A DNA stretch of 64,000 nucleotides, from contig CAYUIE010000015.1 of the NCBI GenBank assembly GCA_964444665.1, forward strand, positions 12,591 to 76,590. Reading direction: 5' to 3'. Origin of the DNA: CAYZTY01 sp964444665 (lineage in GTDB: Bacteria; Planctomycetota; Phycisphaerae; Sedimentisphaerales; CAYZTY01). Within the stretch, counting starts at the first letter, position 1, and each line of letters begins with the position of its first letter. A program made the position numbers and the translations under genes. Under the pieces are notes generated by a model. It did no database searches. It saw nothing but the letters and a program-made list of their open reading frames with translations, and had not been told where the DNA came from. Below are positions 1-8,236 of the stretch, piece by piece.

Positions 1-2
1 CC

Positions 3-1483
3 GGTAGTACCCTTCGTGAAGAGATTGCTAATCGATTGGTGGGGTACACATATCCTGTCTCCGACCTTGCGGCATTGTCAACCGACCTTGCCGCTGTTCG
101 AAATCTTATCATTAATGCCGGTATTACGAGTTTCAGTCTGCAACTGAAAATGCAATTATCGCAGTGCTGCAGGACCCGAATTACGGATTCGACCCGACTA
201 AGAAGATACGGTTTAGAAGCTCAACGAATGTCGAGGACAGCGATACATTTACCGGTGCCGGCTTGTATGACAGCTACAGCGGCTGCCTTGCGGATGACCT
301 GGACGGCGACGATAGCGGGCCCTGCATATGCGACGCTGAGGAATCCAACGAGCGGGGAGTATTCAGGGCGATACGAAAGGTCTTTGCCAGCTTCTATAAT
401 GACAATGCCTTTCTCGAACGCCTGCGTCACGATGTGAATGAGGCCAATGTTGGTATGGCGTTGTTGGTGCATCACTCGTTTCCAGATGAGTTTGAGCTGG
501 CTAACGGCGTAGCTACTATGCGCAAGCAGCCGTCACAATCGCACTGGGATATCGAGCTGGTTACGCAAAAGGGAGCGACAAGTGTCAGCAATCCGGTTGA
601 TGGCTCAATACCTGAGGAGGTAAGCGTTTATGCCGATACCGGCGGTGGCGTGTCAATGACACTGGTTCGTCAGTCGAATCTTGTGATTTTGGGCGAGACG
701 GTGATGGATTGGCAGCAAGATTATAATGACCTTACCGTCTTGCTCGTGGCCGCGGCTGAAAGATTCGAGAATGTAACGGGCAAGAACGGTTATATTCTGG
801 ATTTTGAGTATAAGAAGGCTGCGCCCGGCGGTGCTGCGATACCCGCGGGCGGCATTGTTGTAAAGCAGATTCGTGAAATTCCACCACTCGATTCGGTAAG
901 CTCGACTTGTCCCTCTGTTTCACACTCCTGCTATTGTTCCGTACCTCGCAGCTATTTTGTCGAGCGGTCGTATGAAGACGCGAGCGGTGTATCAATTGAA
1001 ACTTGGTACTTCTTATATTGCCCGGCTGATTTTTGCATTCAAGATTCTCTTGCCTGCTGGTGCCGAACAGTCATAAGTGGGTACACAACTAAAGCGATTT
1101 TCCTGTATAGCAGTGCTTCGCAAAGTTATTCGGCATCGCACCACAACTGGTGTGAAGATTTTATTTTCACTCCCCACCTGGAGCCGGGGATGAACCAGTG
1201 TACGCTGAACCAGTTACGGGCACAGGATATTCGGGAGATTCATCTGAACAATATGACATACTGCGGCACGCCGTACTTTGAAACCTTTGGATTTGGGTCA
1301 GGCCCGTATTATCTTGGTGATTTTGAGCCGGACGGCGATGTCGATATGCTGGATTTTTCCAAGTTTGCAGAAAGGTGGTTAGAGAGCGACTGCGGCCAGT
1401 GTGGAGGAGCAGACCTTGACTGCGACGAAGAGGTCGGATGGGAAGACCTGGTCGAGTTTATTAATAACTGGCTGGCAGAGTAG
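3..1483 (+). CDS. PEP/pyruvate-binding (PPDK N-terminal-like) domain protein with dockerin-like C-terminus; 5'-partial and frameshifted
   Basis: The coding signal runs off the left edge. Positions 3 to about 130 read in one frame and then continue in another from about 116-131, so one indel (real or sequencing) breaks the gene. The main frame is open to the TAG at 1481-1483. It contains a RSSTNVED motif followed by TGAGLYDSY, as in the PEP/pyruvate-binding ATP-grasp domain of pyruvate phosphate dikinase and PEP synthase. This domain region ends near the 'VVKQIREIPP' segment. A Cys-rich stretch follows, then about 50 residues with two acidic loops (DFEPDGDVDMLDF and DLDCDEEVGWEDL) ending in NNWLAE, which is a dockerin-like tail. 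The phosphohistidine and PEP-utilising C-terminal domains of true PPDK are absent, so a catalytic PPDK role is unlikely. The combination of a normally cytosolic ATP-grasp fold with an export-type tail is odd. The function is unknown. Confidence 0.75.
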
Positions 1484-1793
1484 GCCTTTCAATTGATAAT
1501 TGATAGTTGATTATTTTAGATTCTTCTCTTCCTTCGAATCTGCTGCCTTTTACACTTCAACCAAGCAAAGTGCAGGCAAGCTCAGGACAGAACGGGGCAC
1601 GATTCAGTCCAATCTGGTAATTATTCCAACGTCATATAATCCTTCGGTTTAATGCAGGGGCAAGGTAATACAACGAGTGTGTAATGAGTGGCAGGGGTGA
1701 CAAAGCAGACTCTAATGTCGCGCTGTTTTTATGTCGATATAAATACTTGAAAAAGTGTCAGTTGGCGTCGGCCAAAATTAGGGATTTGTTGAA
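1484..1793. other. intergenic region, no gene seen
   Basis: This 310-base gap has no ORF with coding character. It is AT-rich just after the upstream stop, with TTGAT repeats, and I see no convincing terminator or promoter. The sequence before 1794 carries a weak AGGGA ribosome-binding site. Confidence 0.5.
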
Positions 1794-2354
1794 ATGAATA
1801 AGTATTTAAAGATAACGGTGATTTTGCTTCAAGTTGTCGGTGGTCTGCTGGGCATTGCCCTAATCTGCGGAAACTTTCTGTCGGGGCAGTTGACATCGAT
1901 AGGAGTGATATTTAATTTCGCATTTGTCCTGGTATTTGCATTCGGAATTATGGCGGGCGTAGTCCTTATCAAGAAGGAAAAACTTGGCATTTTATTAAGT
2001 ATAATATTCCAGGCCATGCAGATACCTATTTTCATAGGCTCCAAGCTTTCTTACGTTATGTTTACCGGGGCGTGCTTCAATATTTATAAGCATGCGACGG
2101 GATATGGATTCGATTTTTATTTCGGAAGCCGCTATTACTTTTATATCAATAGCGGTGAGCCGTGGTTAATCGGGATCAATATCGTTGCTTTGGTTTTGTT
2201 TGTCCTTCTGATTAGGGAAAGTATGTTTGGTGCAGCGTCTGCAAAACGTATCGAATCCCAGCCGAGTGTGGCGCATTCGGCGGACCATTCTGCGCAAGAA
2301 GAAGACAATTATCTCTACGGCAGTCCCATCCGATTACGCCATGAACAGAGTTAG
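1794..2354 (+). CDS. hypothetical integral membrane protein
   Basis: This is a 186-residue protein of unrecognised family. Residues about 8-28, 38-62 and 65-85 are hydrophobic, and another hydrophobic helix lies near residues 127-145, giving about four predicted membrane segments. The C-terminal 40 residues are polar and presumably cytoplasmic. A tyrosine and phenylalanine-rich stretch (about residues 95-125) lies between helices three and four. An AGGGA motif precedes the ATG. The gene is monocistronic in appearance, with a hairpin terminator about 40 bases after the stop. I do not recognise the family. Confidence 0.6.
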   Translation: MNKYLKITVILLQVVGGLLGIALICGNFLSGQLTSIGVIFNFAFVLVFAFGIMAGVVLIKKEKLGILLSIIFQAMQIPIFIGSKLSYVMFTGACFNIYKHATGYGFDFYFGSRYYFYINSGEPWLIGINIVALVLFVLLIRESMFGAASAKRIESQPSVAHSADHSAQEEDNYLYGSPIRLRHEQS

Positions 2355-2392
2355 TTGAGAGTCTTTCTAATACAGTCACTTCGTGATTTATG

Positions 2393-2427
2393 AAGGCCGG
2401 TCACGATTAATCGGGACGCGGCCTTTT
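2393..2427 (+). terminator. intrinsic terminator after the membrane protein
   Basis: AAGGCCG (2393-2399) pairs with CGGCCTT (2419-2425), and T residues follow. It lies 39 bases after the stop of the membrane protein gene. Confidence 0.6.
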
Positions 2428-2503
2428 GCTTTGCGCATATAAAACACTTTTATAAGTACCTCAATCATTATAAAATGCAGGCCGGAAAAGGGAGATTATT
2501 CGA

Positions 2504-2896
2504 ATGAAAGAATCTTTTATAGTAGAACGTGATAAGCCGGTAAAAGGAGAGGAGATTGAATCACTTCGTGCAGCAGTCGGGTGGGATAAGTGGGAAGGTA
2601 AGTACGACCGTATACAAGACGAGATGTACAGTACCTATACTGTCCGAGCAAATGTAACGTTGATTGGATTTCTCAATATTCTTAGCGACGGCGTTGGAGA
2701 TGCTTTTCTAATTGATTTGATGGTGCATCCGGATTTTCAGAAGAAAGGGGTCGGTCGTGCATTGGTCAAAAAGGCAATTGTTGATTTAAAATCGGAAGGC
2801 ATCGAATGTATTCAGGTAACCTTCTGCCAACAATTGGAAGCTTTTTTTAAGAAATTTGGTTTTCGTATTTGCAAAGCAGGCATCATAGATAAATAA
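2504..2896 (+). CDS. GNAT family N-acetyltransferase
   Basis: This 130-residue protein has the single-domain GNAT layout. Residues about 72-92 carry the acetyl-CoA pyrophosphate-binding motif A (HPDFQKKGVGRAL, matching Q/R-x-x-G-x-G/A). The later FFKKFGFR segment matches the typical family C-terminal 'F-Y/F-x-x-x-G-F' strand. The substrate cannot be told from sequence, and small-molecule or antibiotic acetylation are both possible. The ATG at 2504 follows an AAAGGGAGA ribosome-binding site. The gene stands alone, between the terminator of the preceding gene and a strong bidirectional terminator. Confidence 0.85.
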   Translation: MKESFIVERDKPVKGEEIESLRAAVGWDKWEGKYDRIQDEMYSTYTVRANVTLIGFLNILSDGVGDAFLIDLMVHPDFQKKGVGRALVKKAIVDLKSEGIECIQVTFCQQLEAFFKKFGFRICKAGIIDK

Positions 2897-2930
2897 TGAA
2901 AAAATGGAGGTTAGGCTGTCAGGATTTTAC

Positions 2931-2963
2931 AAAGGGCCGATTCGTTTAGCGAATCGGCCCTTT
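2931..2963. terminator. perfect 14-bp bidirectional terminator hairpin
   Basis: AAAGGGCCGATTCG (2931-2944) is perfectly complementary to CGAATCGGCCCTTT (2950-2963) around a 5-base loop, with T tracts on both sides. It lies between the stop of the GNAT gene (plus strand) and the stop of the secreted modular protein gene (minus strand), so it probably ends transcription from both. Confidence 0.85.
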
Positions 2964-2998
2964 ACCTTTGTGTTTAATAACAGCACATTCGACCGTAC

Positions 2999-4588
2999 TT
3001 ACCTCCTAAAACAGTTACAAATATTCGGGTCATTCTGGTCGGTTGTCAGCTCAAATGCTAAATCCCACGAGCACCATTTCGGACAATCCAGCGGTGTTCC
3101 GCTTTGGTATTGTGAACCTACTGTGGGAGGCCATCCACCCCCAACAATACTCTCTATACGAACACCATCATCATTGTAGTAATGCGGGCGAGTCTTCCAG
3201 CCCCAGATATAGTTCGGGTCAGGAAGATTCGTATCGTAAACTGCTGCAATGCTGAGCCAGTAAATGCGGTCAGCATTTGGATCCTGTACAAAGTTGGGGT
3301 CCATGTTGCATGAGAATTTGAAACAAGCATCTGTAACCGCATAATTCGGGTCATTGGGGTCTCTGTCATAACCCACGAATCCAGCGGAAAATGTATAGCA
3401 ATACTGCTCGAAGAGCATCTCATTGGGATGGCTGTATATTGTCAAATCCTGACCATTCGGGTCACCCGGTGTATCACTCCAGATACCAATGTGAAATCCG
3501 TTCGGTATAATTGGTGGAGGTGGAACAATTGACGATAACCATCCTGGCAGGTTGGGGTCACGATTGAAGAAAGAGCCCCACCAGTGAACATCGGTTACCG
3601 GCCGGCTGTCTGTGCAGCACCAGTCATCCGCAAGCAGCGGCGGTTCGTCATCTATAGATTTCTCATCCCAGCCCCAGAAATTAGATGTGTTTCCAATAAA
3701 TTGGGCGGGCTGCCGCCACTTGTAATTGACCGGCAACGGAGGGTATTTCGGGTTTGGCACGATAATCAAATCTCGCCAATAGTTCCACGGTTTTTTTACG
3801 TTCTGATTAGGGGGCGGCACATTCTGGGCGCCGAGACGACCTGAACTGTTTTCCGTCGCGAAAAACTTCTCTACCTTAGTTATATCAAATCCATTATCTA
3901 CGGTAAAACCACTGGCTATTGGTTTGGCCGCACCGGCTCCGCTAATGGCTGTATTTATAGTAATCAGGTTATGTTTTTTTCGCGCAAGCGTATTGGGAAC
4001 TGACCACTGCCAGGCCATTCTGTTGTTATTTACATCCTGCATACCTAAAGAAACAGCGTCGATTTTGTCGGGAGGAATTACCGAGACAGAGATTGTCACA
4101 TCTCTTAAGTCAGGGTCCTCGCCGTAGGTAAACTGCCAGCCACTGGACCATGGTTCATTAGGACCCTGCGTCTCATCTCCCCAGGCCATTACCAAACCCT
4201 TACCACCAAGGAAACTATAGTCATAAACCGGCTGTAGCCATAGAGGCGCAAATTCTGCAAAATCCTGGAAGGAAATAATACCATCATTGTTTACGTCGAA
4301 TCTAACGGCCGGATCATCGCTGATTTGCCCAGGGGTACTAAAGACATATAACTCGGGTGTTTTGAAACTGCTGAGCGGGTACGGGTCTCCCTCGTCCGGA
4401 TATTGCCACAATGACATAATATCATCCCAATCATTCGGGTCCATCGCGCTTACTATTCCTTCATTAAGTGCATCCTGCCACTGGTCTTGACCAATTGCAA
4501 AGTACGGACTGGCCATTGCGGGGCCGATTAAAACAAATAAAGACATGACAAATACTATCCATACGCTTTGTAAAAATTTTGTAATCAT
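2999..4588 (-). CDS. secreted modular protein with internal dockerin-like motif and planctomycete beta-rich module
   Basis: This is a 529-residue exported protein. Residues 1-26 form a Sec signal peptide ending in GPAMA. Around residues 90-112 there is a dockerin/EF-hand-like loop (DVNNDGIISFQDF followed by PLWL). The C-terminal 200 residues hold a module with landmarks ADDW, HWWGSFF, IGIWSDTP, YWLSIAAVY and WGWKTRPHYYNDD, ending in LAFELTT. The same landmarks recur three times in the 1422-residue protein at 11245-15513. The region is rich in 'DPN' and 'P-x-D-P' turns. GGGAGAA lies 4 bases before the ATG on the minus strand. I cannot assign an activity; a surface or extracellular matrix role is inferred from export and modular structure. 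Confidence 0.75.
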   Translation of the reverse strand: MITKFLQSVWIVFVMSLFVLIGPAMASPYFAIGQDQWQDALNEGIVSAMDPNDWDDIMSLWQYPDEGDPYPLSSFKTPELYVFSTPGQISDDPAVRFDVNNDGIISFQDFAEFAPLWLQPVYDYSFLGGKGLVMAWGDETQGPNEPWSSGWQFTYGEDPDLRDVTISVSVIPPDKIDAVSLGMQDVNNNRMAWQWSVPNTLARKKHNLITINTAISGAGAAKPIASGFTVDNGFDITKVEKFFATENSSGRLGAQNVPPPNQNVKKPWNYWRDLIIVPNPKYPPLPVNYKWRQPAQFIGNTSNFWGWDEKSIDDEPPLLADDWCCTDSRPVTDVHWWGSFFNRDPNLPGWLSSIVPPPPIIPNGFHIGIWSDTPGDPNGQDLTIYSHPNEMLFEQYCYTFSAGFVGYDRDPNDPNYAVTDACFKFSCNMDPNFVQDPNADRIYWLSIAAVYDTNLPDPNYIWGWKTRPHYYNDDGVRIESIVGGGWPPTVGSQYQSGTPLDCPKWCSWDLAFELTTDQNDPNICNCFRR

Positions 4589-5092
4589 AATTTCTCCCTT
4601 CTAAATACGTCACTCCAAACATATTCCTTTTTCTGACTTGCAACACTTAGACATAATGTATAATCGCTATTGAAAGCCAAAAATAACTAATAAAAAGCAA
4701 CTTAGCTCCCCTCTGTATACTAAGCAGGCATTATGCAAAGACAAATTCAATTTCGTTATGTGCAAAATATGCCCTTTAACAATTGAAAACACGTCATAGA
4801 TTTTCCCCCTCTGGTTTACTCCGTTCACCTCAGCATGGTCACACACAGTCCGCACCAAATTAACATCAGCTATAGGTTTTTATATATGCTGAGGATGGAT
4901 GTCAATAAATATTTTAAGTTTTTTGTATCTCTTTCTTGATGATAGTCTTTTTCTAGCCGGCTCTTTTCCATTAAGCAATACTCGATTGACATATGTCAAT
5001 CGAGTATTTAGACTGATTTTTGTTTATTTGAAAAGCAAGTCTTGGTTCTTGTGCGTAAACCACATAAAAAATAACCGGACTCCGGAGATAAA
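4589..5092. other. divergent intergenic region with a perfect palindrome
   Basis: About 500 bases separate the minus-strand secreted protein gene from the plus-strand peptidase operon. The region is AT-rich and must hold two divergent promoters, but I cannot pick either with confidence. Its only striking content is the 32-bp palindrome at 4977-5008. Short ORFs here show no coding character. Confidence 0.5.
4977..5008. repeat. 32-bp perfect palindrome (candidate operator)
   Basis: Each 16-base arm is exact (AATACTCGATTGACAT and its reverse complement) with no loop. It sits 85 bases upstream of the peptidase start codon. A loopless, AT-rich palindrome with no T tract is more like a dimeric regulator site or a cruciform than a terminator. 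TTGACA appears on both strands inside it, so it might also overlap a -35 element, but no matching -10 is obvious. Confidence 0.6.
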
Positions 5093-5803
5093 ATGAAAAG
5101 TCAAATCATTGCAATGGGAGGCGGGGGATTTTCGATGGAACCGGATAATCCGCTTCTCGAAGAGTATTTCCTGAAACAGACGAGAAAGAAAAAACCATCT
5201 ATCTGCTTCGTACCGACGGCGAGCGGTGATGCAGATGGATACATTGTCAAATTTTATACGGCTTTCGGTAAAATGAAGTGCAAACCGTGTCACTTATCTC
5301 TATTCCGTCCGCCGAGTGACCTGGCCGGATTCGTTTTATCACAGGATGCCATTTACGTTGGTGGTGGTAATACGAAGAGCCTGCTCGCTGTTTGGCGGGA
5401 GTGGGGTCTTGATAAAATCCTGCGAAGGGCCTGGCATCAGGGCATAGTGCTGGGCGGTGTTAGTGCAGGGTCGATTTGTTGGTTTGAGCAAGGCCTGACG
5501 GATTCAATCCCGGGCAAGCTGAGGCCACTTAATTGCCTCGGATTTTTGAAAAACAGTAATTGCCCCCATTATGATAGTGAGCTTAAACGTCGAGGAGCGT
5601 ACCAACGTTTCATTGGAAACGGGAAGATGTCGGCCGGCATAGCCGCTGACGATGGCGTTGCGCTGCATTACTCCGGTCAGAGGTTGATGCATATCGTCTC
5701 CTCGCGACCGGATGCTGCCGCCTATCGTGTTACCCGTTCCGGCAGAAAAGTCAATGAGGTGAAGATAAAGGCGCGCTATCTCGGAGCTGAAAGGAGCAAT
5801 TGA
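5093..5803 (+). CDS. pepE: peptidase S51 (dipeptidase E / cyanophycinase-like)
   Basis: This 236-residue protein has the class I glutamine-amidotransferase-like fold of family S51. The nucleophile elbow GGVSAGS puts the catalytic serine at residue 124. The preceding YVGGGNT segment (88-94) and the NCPHYDSE segment near residue 159, with the likely catalytic histidine, match dipeptidase E. Family S51 includes aspartyl dipeptidases and cyanophycinases, and the length fits the short PepE-like branch. No signal peptide is seen, so it is cytosolic. The ATG follows a CCGGAGAT ribosome-binding site. It is the first gene of a tight cluster, with the dehydrogenase beginning 3 bases after its stop. Confidence 0.85.
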   Translation: MKSQIIAMGGGGFSMEPDNPLLEEYFLKQTRKKKPSICFVPTASGDADGYIVKFYTAFGKMKCKPCHLSLFRPPSDLAGFVLSQDAIYVGGGNTKSLLAVWREWGLDKILRRAWHQGIVLGGVSAGSICWFEQGLTDSIPGKLRPLNCLGFLKNSNCPHYDSELKRRGAYQRFIGNGKMSAGIAADDGVALHYSGQRLMHIVSSRPDAAAYRVTRSGRKVNEVKIKARYLGAERSN

Positions 5804-5806
5804 GAA

Positions 5807-6835
5807 ATGAAGGCGATGGTTCTTGAGAAGGCTGGGCCGATTGAAGAAAATCCCTTGAAGATGGCCGACTTGCCAGACCCCAAGCCTGCTGACGGGCAAA
5901 TTCTGGTGAAAGTCTCGGCCTGTGGAGTATGCCATACCGAGCTCGATGAGATTGAGGGAAGGCTTCAGGCCAGACTGCCGATAATCCTCGGCCACGAGAT
6001 AGTCGGCATAGTAGAACGCTTAGGACCCGGAGCGGCCAGATTCAGGCCGGGCGACCGTGTGGGAATTGCCTGGATAAATTCCGCCTGCGGGAAGTGCAGT
6101 TTTTGTTTAGCGGGTAGCGAGAACCTGTGCTCGGATTTCAAAGGCACGGGCTGTGACGTGAATGGAGGATATGCGCAGTACACGACGGTCCCGGAGGATT
6201 TCGCCTATCCGATTCCGCAGAGCTTTTCCGATTCTGCCGCGGCGCCGCTTCTATGTGCAGGTGCAATAGGCTACAGGGCTTTGAGATTAACCGGCCTGCA
6301 GGATGGCCAAGTGCTCGGCTTGTTCGGCTTTGGGGCTTCGGCACATATCGTTATTCAAATTGCAAAACACCGATATCCGAACACGAAAGTCTTTGTTTTT
6401 ACCAGGCCCAATCAAAAAGACCATCAGGAGCTGGCCTTGAAATTTGGGGCTGACTGGGTTGGAGCCACGAACGATATTCCACCGGCTAAACTGAATTGTG
6501 CGATTGATTTTACCCCTGCCTGGGGCCCCGTAGTCCGGGCAATGGCATATCTCGAAAAGGGTGGTCGGCTGGTAATTAATGCAATCCGCAAGGAAAAAAC
6601 GGACATCGATTCGCTGCGGCAGTTGGATTATTCGAGTCATATCTGGCTCGAGAAGGAGCTGAAAAGCGTTGCAAATATTACGAGAGCCGACGCCGCGGAG
6701 TTTTTGCCGCTGGCGGCAGAGATTCCGATAGTACCGCAAGTTCAGGAATTTGAACTGGAGCAGGCCAATGAAGCGCTTATTCTGCTCAAGCAGGGCAAAA
6801 TCCAGGGAGCGGGTGTGTTAAGAATGCCCGCCTAA
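5807..6835 (+). CDS. zinc-dependent alcohol dehydrogenase (MDR family)
   Basis: This 342-residue medium-chain dehydrogenase has catalytic-zinc ligands C39 and H63-E64 (ACGVCHTE and LGHE). The structural-zinc cysteines are C94, C97, C100 and C108 (CGKCSFC and ENLC). A Rossmann segment near residues 165-180 reads GLFGFGASA, a variant of GxGxxG. The family oxidises alcohols or reduces aldehydes with NAD(P); the HTE context and the length resemble AdhP/AdhA-like enzymes. Its ribosome-binding site GGAG lies inside the end of the upstream peptidase gene, so the two are co-transcribed. The in vivo substrate cannot be told. Confidence 0.9.
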   Translation: MKAMVLEKAGPIEENPLKMADLPDPKPADGQILVKVSACGVCHTELDEIEGRLQARLPIILGHEIVGIVERLGPGAARFRPGDRVGIAWINSACGKCSFCLAGSENLCSDFKGTGCDVNGGYAQYTTVPEDFAYPIPQSFSDSAAAPLLCAGAIGYRALRLTGLQDGQVLGLFGFGASAHIVIQIAKHRYPNTKVFVFTRPNQKDHQELALKFGADWVGATNDIPPAKLNCAIDFTPAWGPVVRAMAYLEKGGRLVINAIRKEKTDIDSLRQLDYSSHIWLEKELKSVANITRADAAEFLPLAAEIPIVPQVQEFELEQANEALILLKQGKIQGAGVLRMPA

Positions 6836-6884
6836 AAACAAAAGCATTTTTATGAGATGATTTGTAAGAAGAAAGGAAAACAGG

Positions 6885-7337
6885 ATGAGTGAGGAAGGTT
6901 TACAGGATGCGGAGCTTTGCCAGATTGGGCTGATTGTCGAGGATATCGAGGAAACGGCCAAGAAGTGGGCGGAATTGTTTGGACAAAATATGCCGGAGAT
7001 TACGCTGACCGACGGGCTTGAGCTTGCACATACCAGCTACCGGGGCAGGCCTACTGAGGCGCAGGCAAAGCTGGCGTTCTTTCAGATTGGGCCGATTTCC
7101 GTAGAGCTTATAGAGCCCATCGGCGGTCCGAGCACGTGGCGGGAGTTTCTCGAAAAGAGTGGCCCGGGGCTGCATCATATCGGCCTGAAGGTTGAAAATA
7201 CCGAAAAAACAGCGACGCTGCTCAGCAAAAAGGGGATTCATATATTGCAGCAGGGAGACTTTACCGGCGGCAAGTACACTTATCTTGACAGCGGCCCCGT
7301 TCTGGGAACAGTGCTGGAACTGCTGGAATTTTTCTAA
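6885..7337 (+). CDS. VOC superfamily protein, methylmalonyl-CoA epimerase/glyoxalase-like
   Basis: This 150-residue protein has two paired beta-alpha-beta modules of the vicinal oxygen chelate fold. The first begins IGLIVEDIEETAKKW and the second HHIGLKVENTEKTA. Likely metal ligands are E in ISVELIEP, H in GLHHIGL and the last E in VLELLEFF; the first-position residue is Q in CQIGLIV, as in methylmalonyl-CoA epimerase-like proteins (H/Q-E-H-E pattern). AAAGGAAAACAGG precedes the ATG. It follows the dehydrogenase by 49 bases in the same direction and probably shares the transcript. A lactoylglutathione lyase-type or epimerase activity is possible, and the exact reaction is not resolved. Confidence 0.8.
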   Translation: MSEEGLQDAELCQIGLIVEDIEETAKKWAELFGQNMPEITLTDGLELAHTSYRGRPTEAQAKLAFFQIGPISVELIEPIGGPSTWREFLEKSGPGLHHIGLKVENTEKTATLLSKKGIHILQQGDFTGGKYTYLDSGPVLGTVLELLEFF

Positions 7338-7543
7338 AACAAGCAAAGTCGTACTTTTGCTAAATGGGGAGTCTTGAATAAGCAGTTCGAAAAAAACGGG
7401 AAAAAACTTGATTTATAAGATAAATCTGGTATTTTTACTCCATAATACTTATCGATGTATCTGAGGAGAGGTAAATTGGGGGGTGTCAGCGGAAGAAGGA
7501 AGCGATGATTTGTCGATAAACAAAATCCTGTATCAGCCCGTTT

Positions 7544-7876
7544 ATGTTTAAAACAAATTCTGCACCCATAGGTTTTGTTTTGTTGGTTCTGCTTACTGCT
7601 GGAATCCGCGGCAATGCTTTCGCCGGCTGGAATATCCAGACCGTCGACAGCGACGGGATGGTGGGCGACGATGTCTCTCTTGTCCTTGATAGTGCTGACA
7701 GACCAAGAATAGGCTACTATGACTACACCAACAGTAGCCTGAAGCTGGCTGCTGCTTGTGTGAGTACCTTGAATAGTGATTTAAACGGTGATTGCTACGT
7801 GAATTTTCCGGACTTAGCCGAATTTTGTAATCAATGGCTTGAATGTAGCGCTCCATTTGACCCAGCTTGTCAGTAG
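7544..7876 (+). CDS. small exported protein: one propeller-type repeat plus dockerin-like tail
   Basis: The 110-residue product has a Sec signal peptide (residues 1-27, ending NAFA). One copy of a repeat follows (WNIQTVDS, then LVLDSADRPRIGYYDYTN), and a dockerin-like C-terminus (DLNGDCYVNFPDL, then NQWLE). Proteins with this repeat usually carry many copies, so this looks like a contracted remnant of a larger beta-propeller protein. The join between repeat and tail falls near residue 72. No clear ribosome-binding site precedes the ATG. It may still be expressed, but its function is unknown. Confidence 0.6.
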   Translation: MFKTNSAPIGFVLLVLLTAGIRGNAFAGWNIQTVDSDGMVGDDVSLVLDSADRPRIGYYDYTNSSLKLAAACVSTLNSDLNGDCYVNFPDLAEFCNQWLECSAPFDPACQ

Positions 7877-8157
7877 CGAAGCTATAGAGTATCAGGCATT
7901 TTGCTTCAAAATCGGGAGCCGAGGTATTAGTTAATAATTCCATAGATTTAGCTTCATTGATAACCCGTAAAGAACCTAATCCTACTCAAACGGGGTAAGA
8001 TGTGGGGGGTACGTGTCTTAAAGATGCCGGTATGAAAATAATAATATTAAAGTATCGGATTTACCCGGACGGCAATTCAAGATAAATAGTCGAATAAGTC
8101 GATTAAAATATTGTGAACAGTTTGGGCCGCCGATAGTAAAAATATCTAACAGATAAA

Positions 8158-8186
8158 TTGACTTGTGCGAAAATTGAGCATATCTT
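8158..8186 (+). promoter_or_regulatory. sigma-70-type promoter for the HEAT-like lipoprotein
   Basis: TTGACT (8158-8163), a 17-base spacer and TATCTT (8181-8186) give a good housekeeping promoter. Transcription would start near 8193, about 44 bases before the ATG at 8237. This excludes the upstream in-frame GTG at 8165, which lies inside the spacer. Confidence 0.65.
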
Positions 8187-8236
8187 ACAGATTCGACCTG
8201 AAATATACCGCTTTTCTAAAAAGTTGGATTAATGCT

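Noticed and set aside
36..437. ORF starting at 36 that crosses into a different frame of the first gene
   Set aside because: Only its first 30-40 codons continue the coding signal of the truncated upstream part; after about 130 it is out of frame with the PEP-binding domain. It is one side of a frameshift, not a separate gene.
4899..5096. 65-codon ORF before the peptidase gene
   Set aside because: Composition matches AT-rich intergenic DNA, and it runs across the 32-bp palindrome. No homology is apparent.
8165..8236. GTG at 8165 as start of the HEAT-like lipoprotein
   Set aside because: It lies within the spacer of a good promoter, has no ribosome-binding site, and would bury the lipoprotein signal 24 residues inside the protein.
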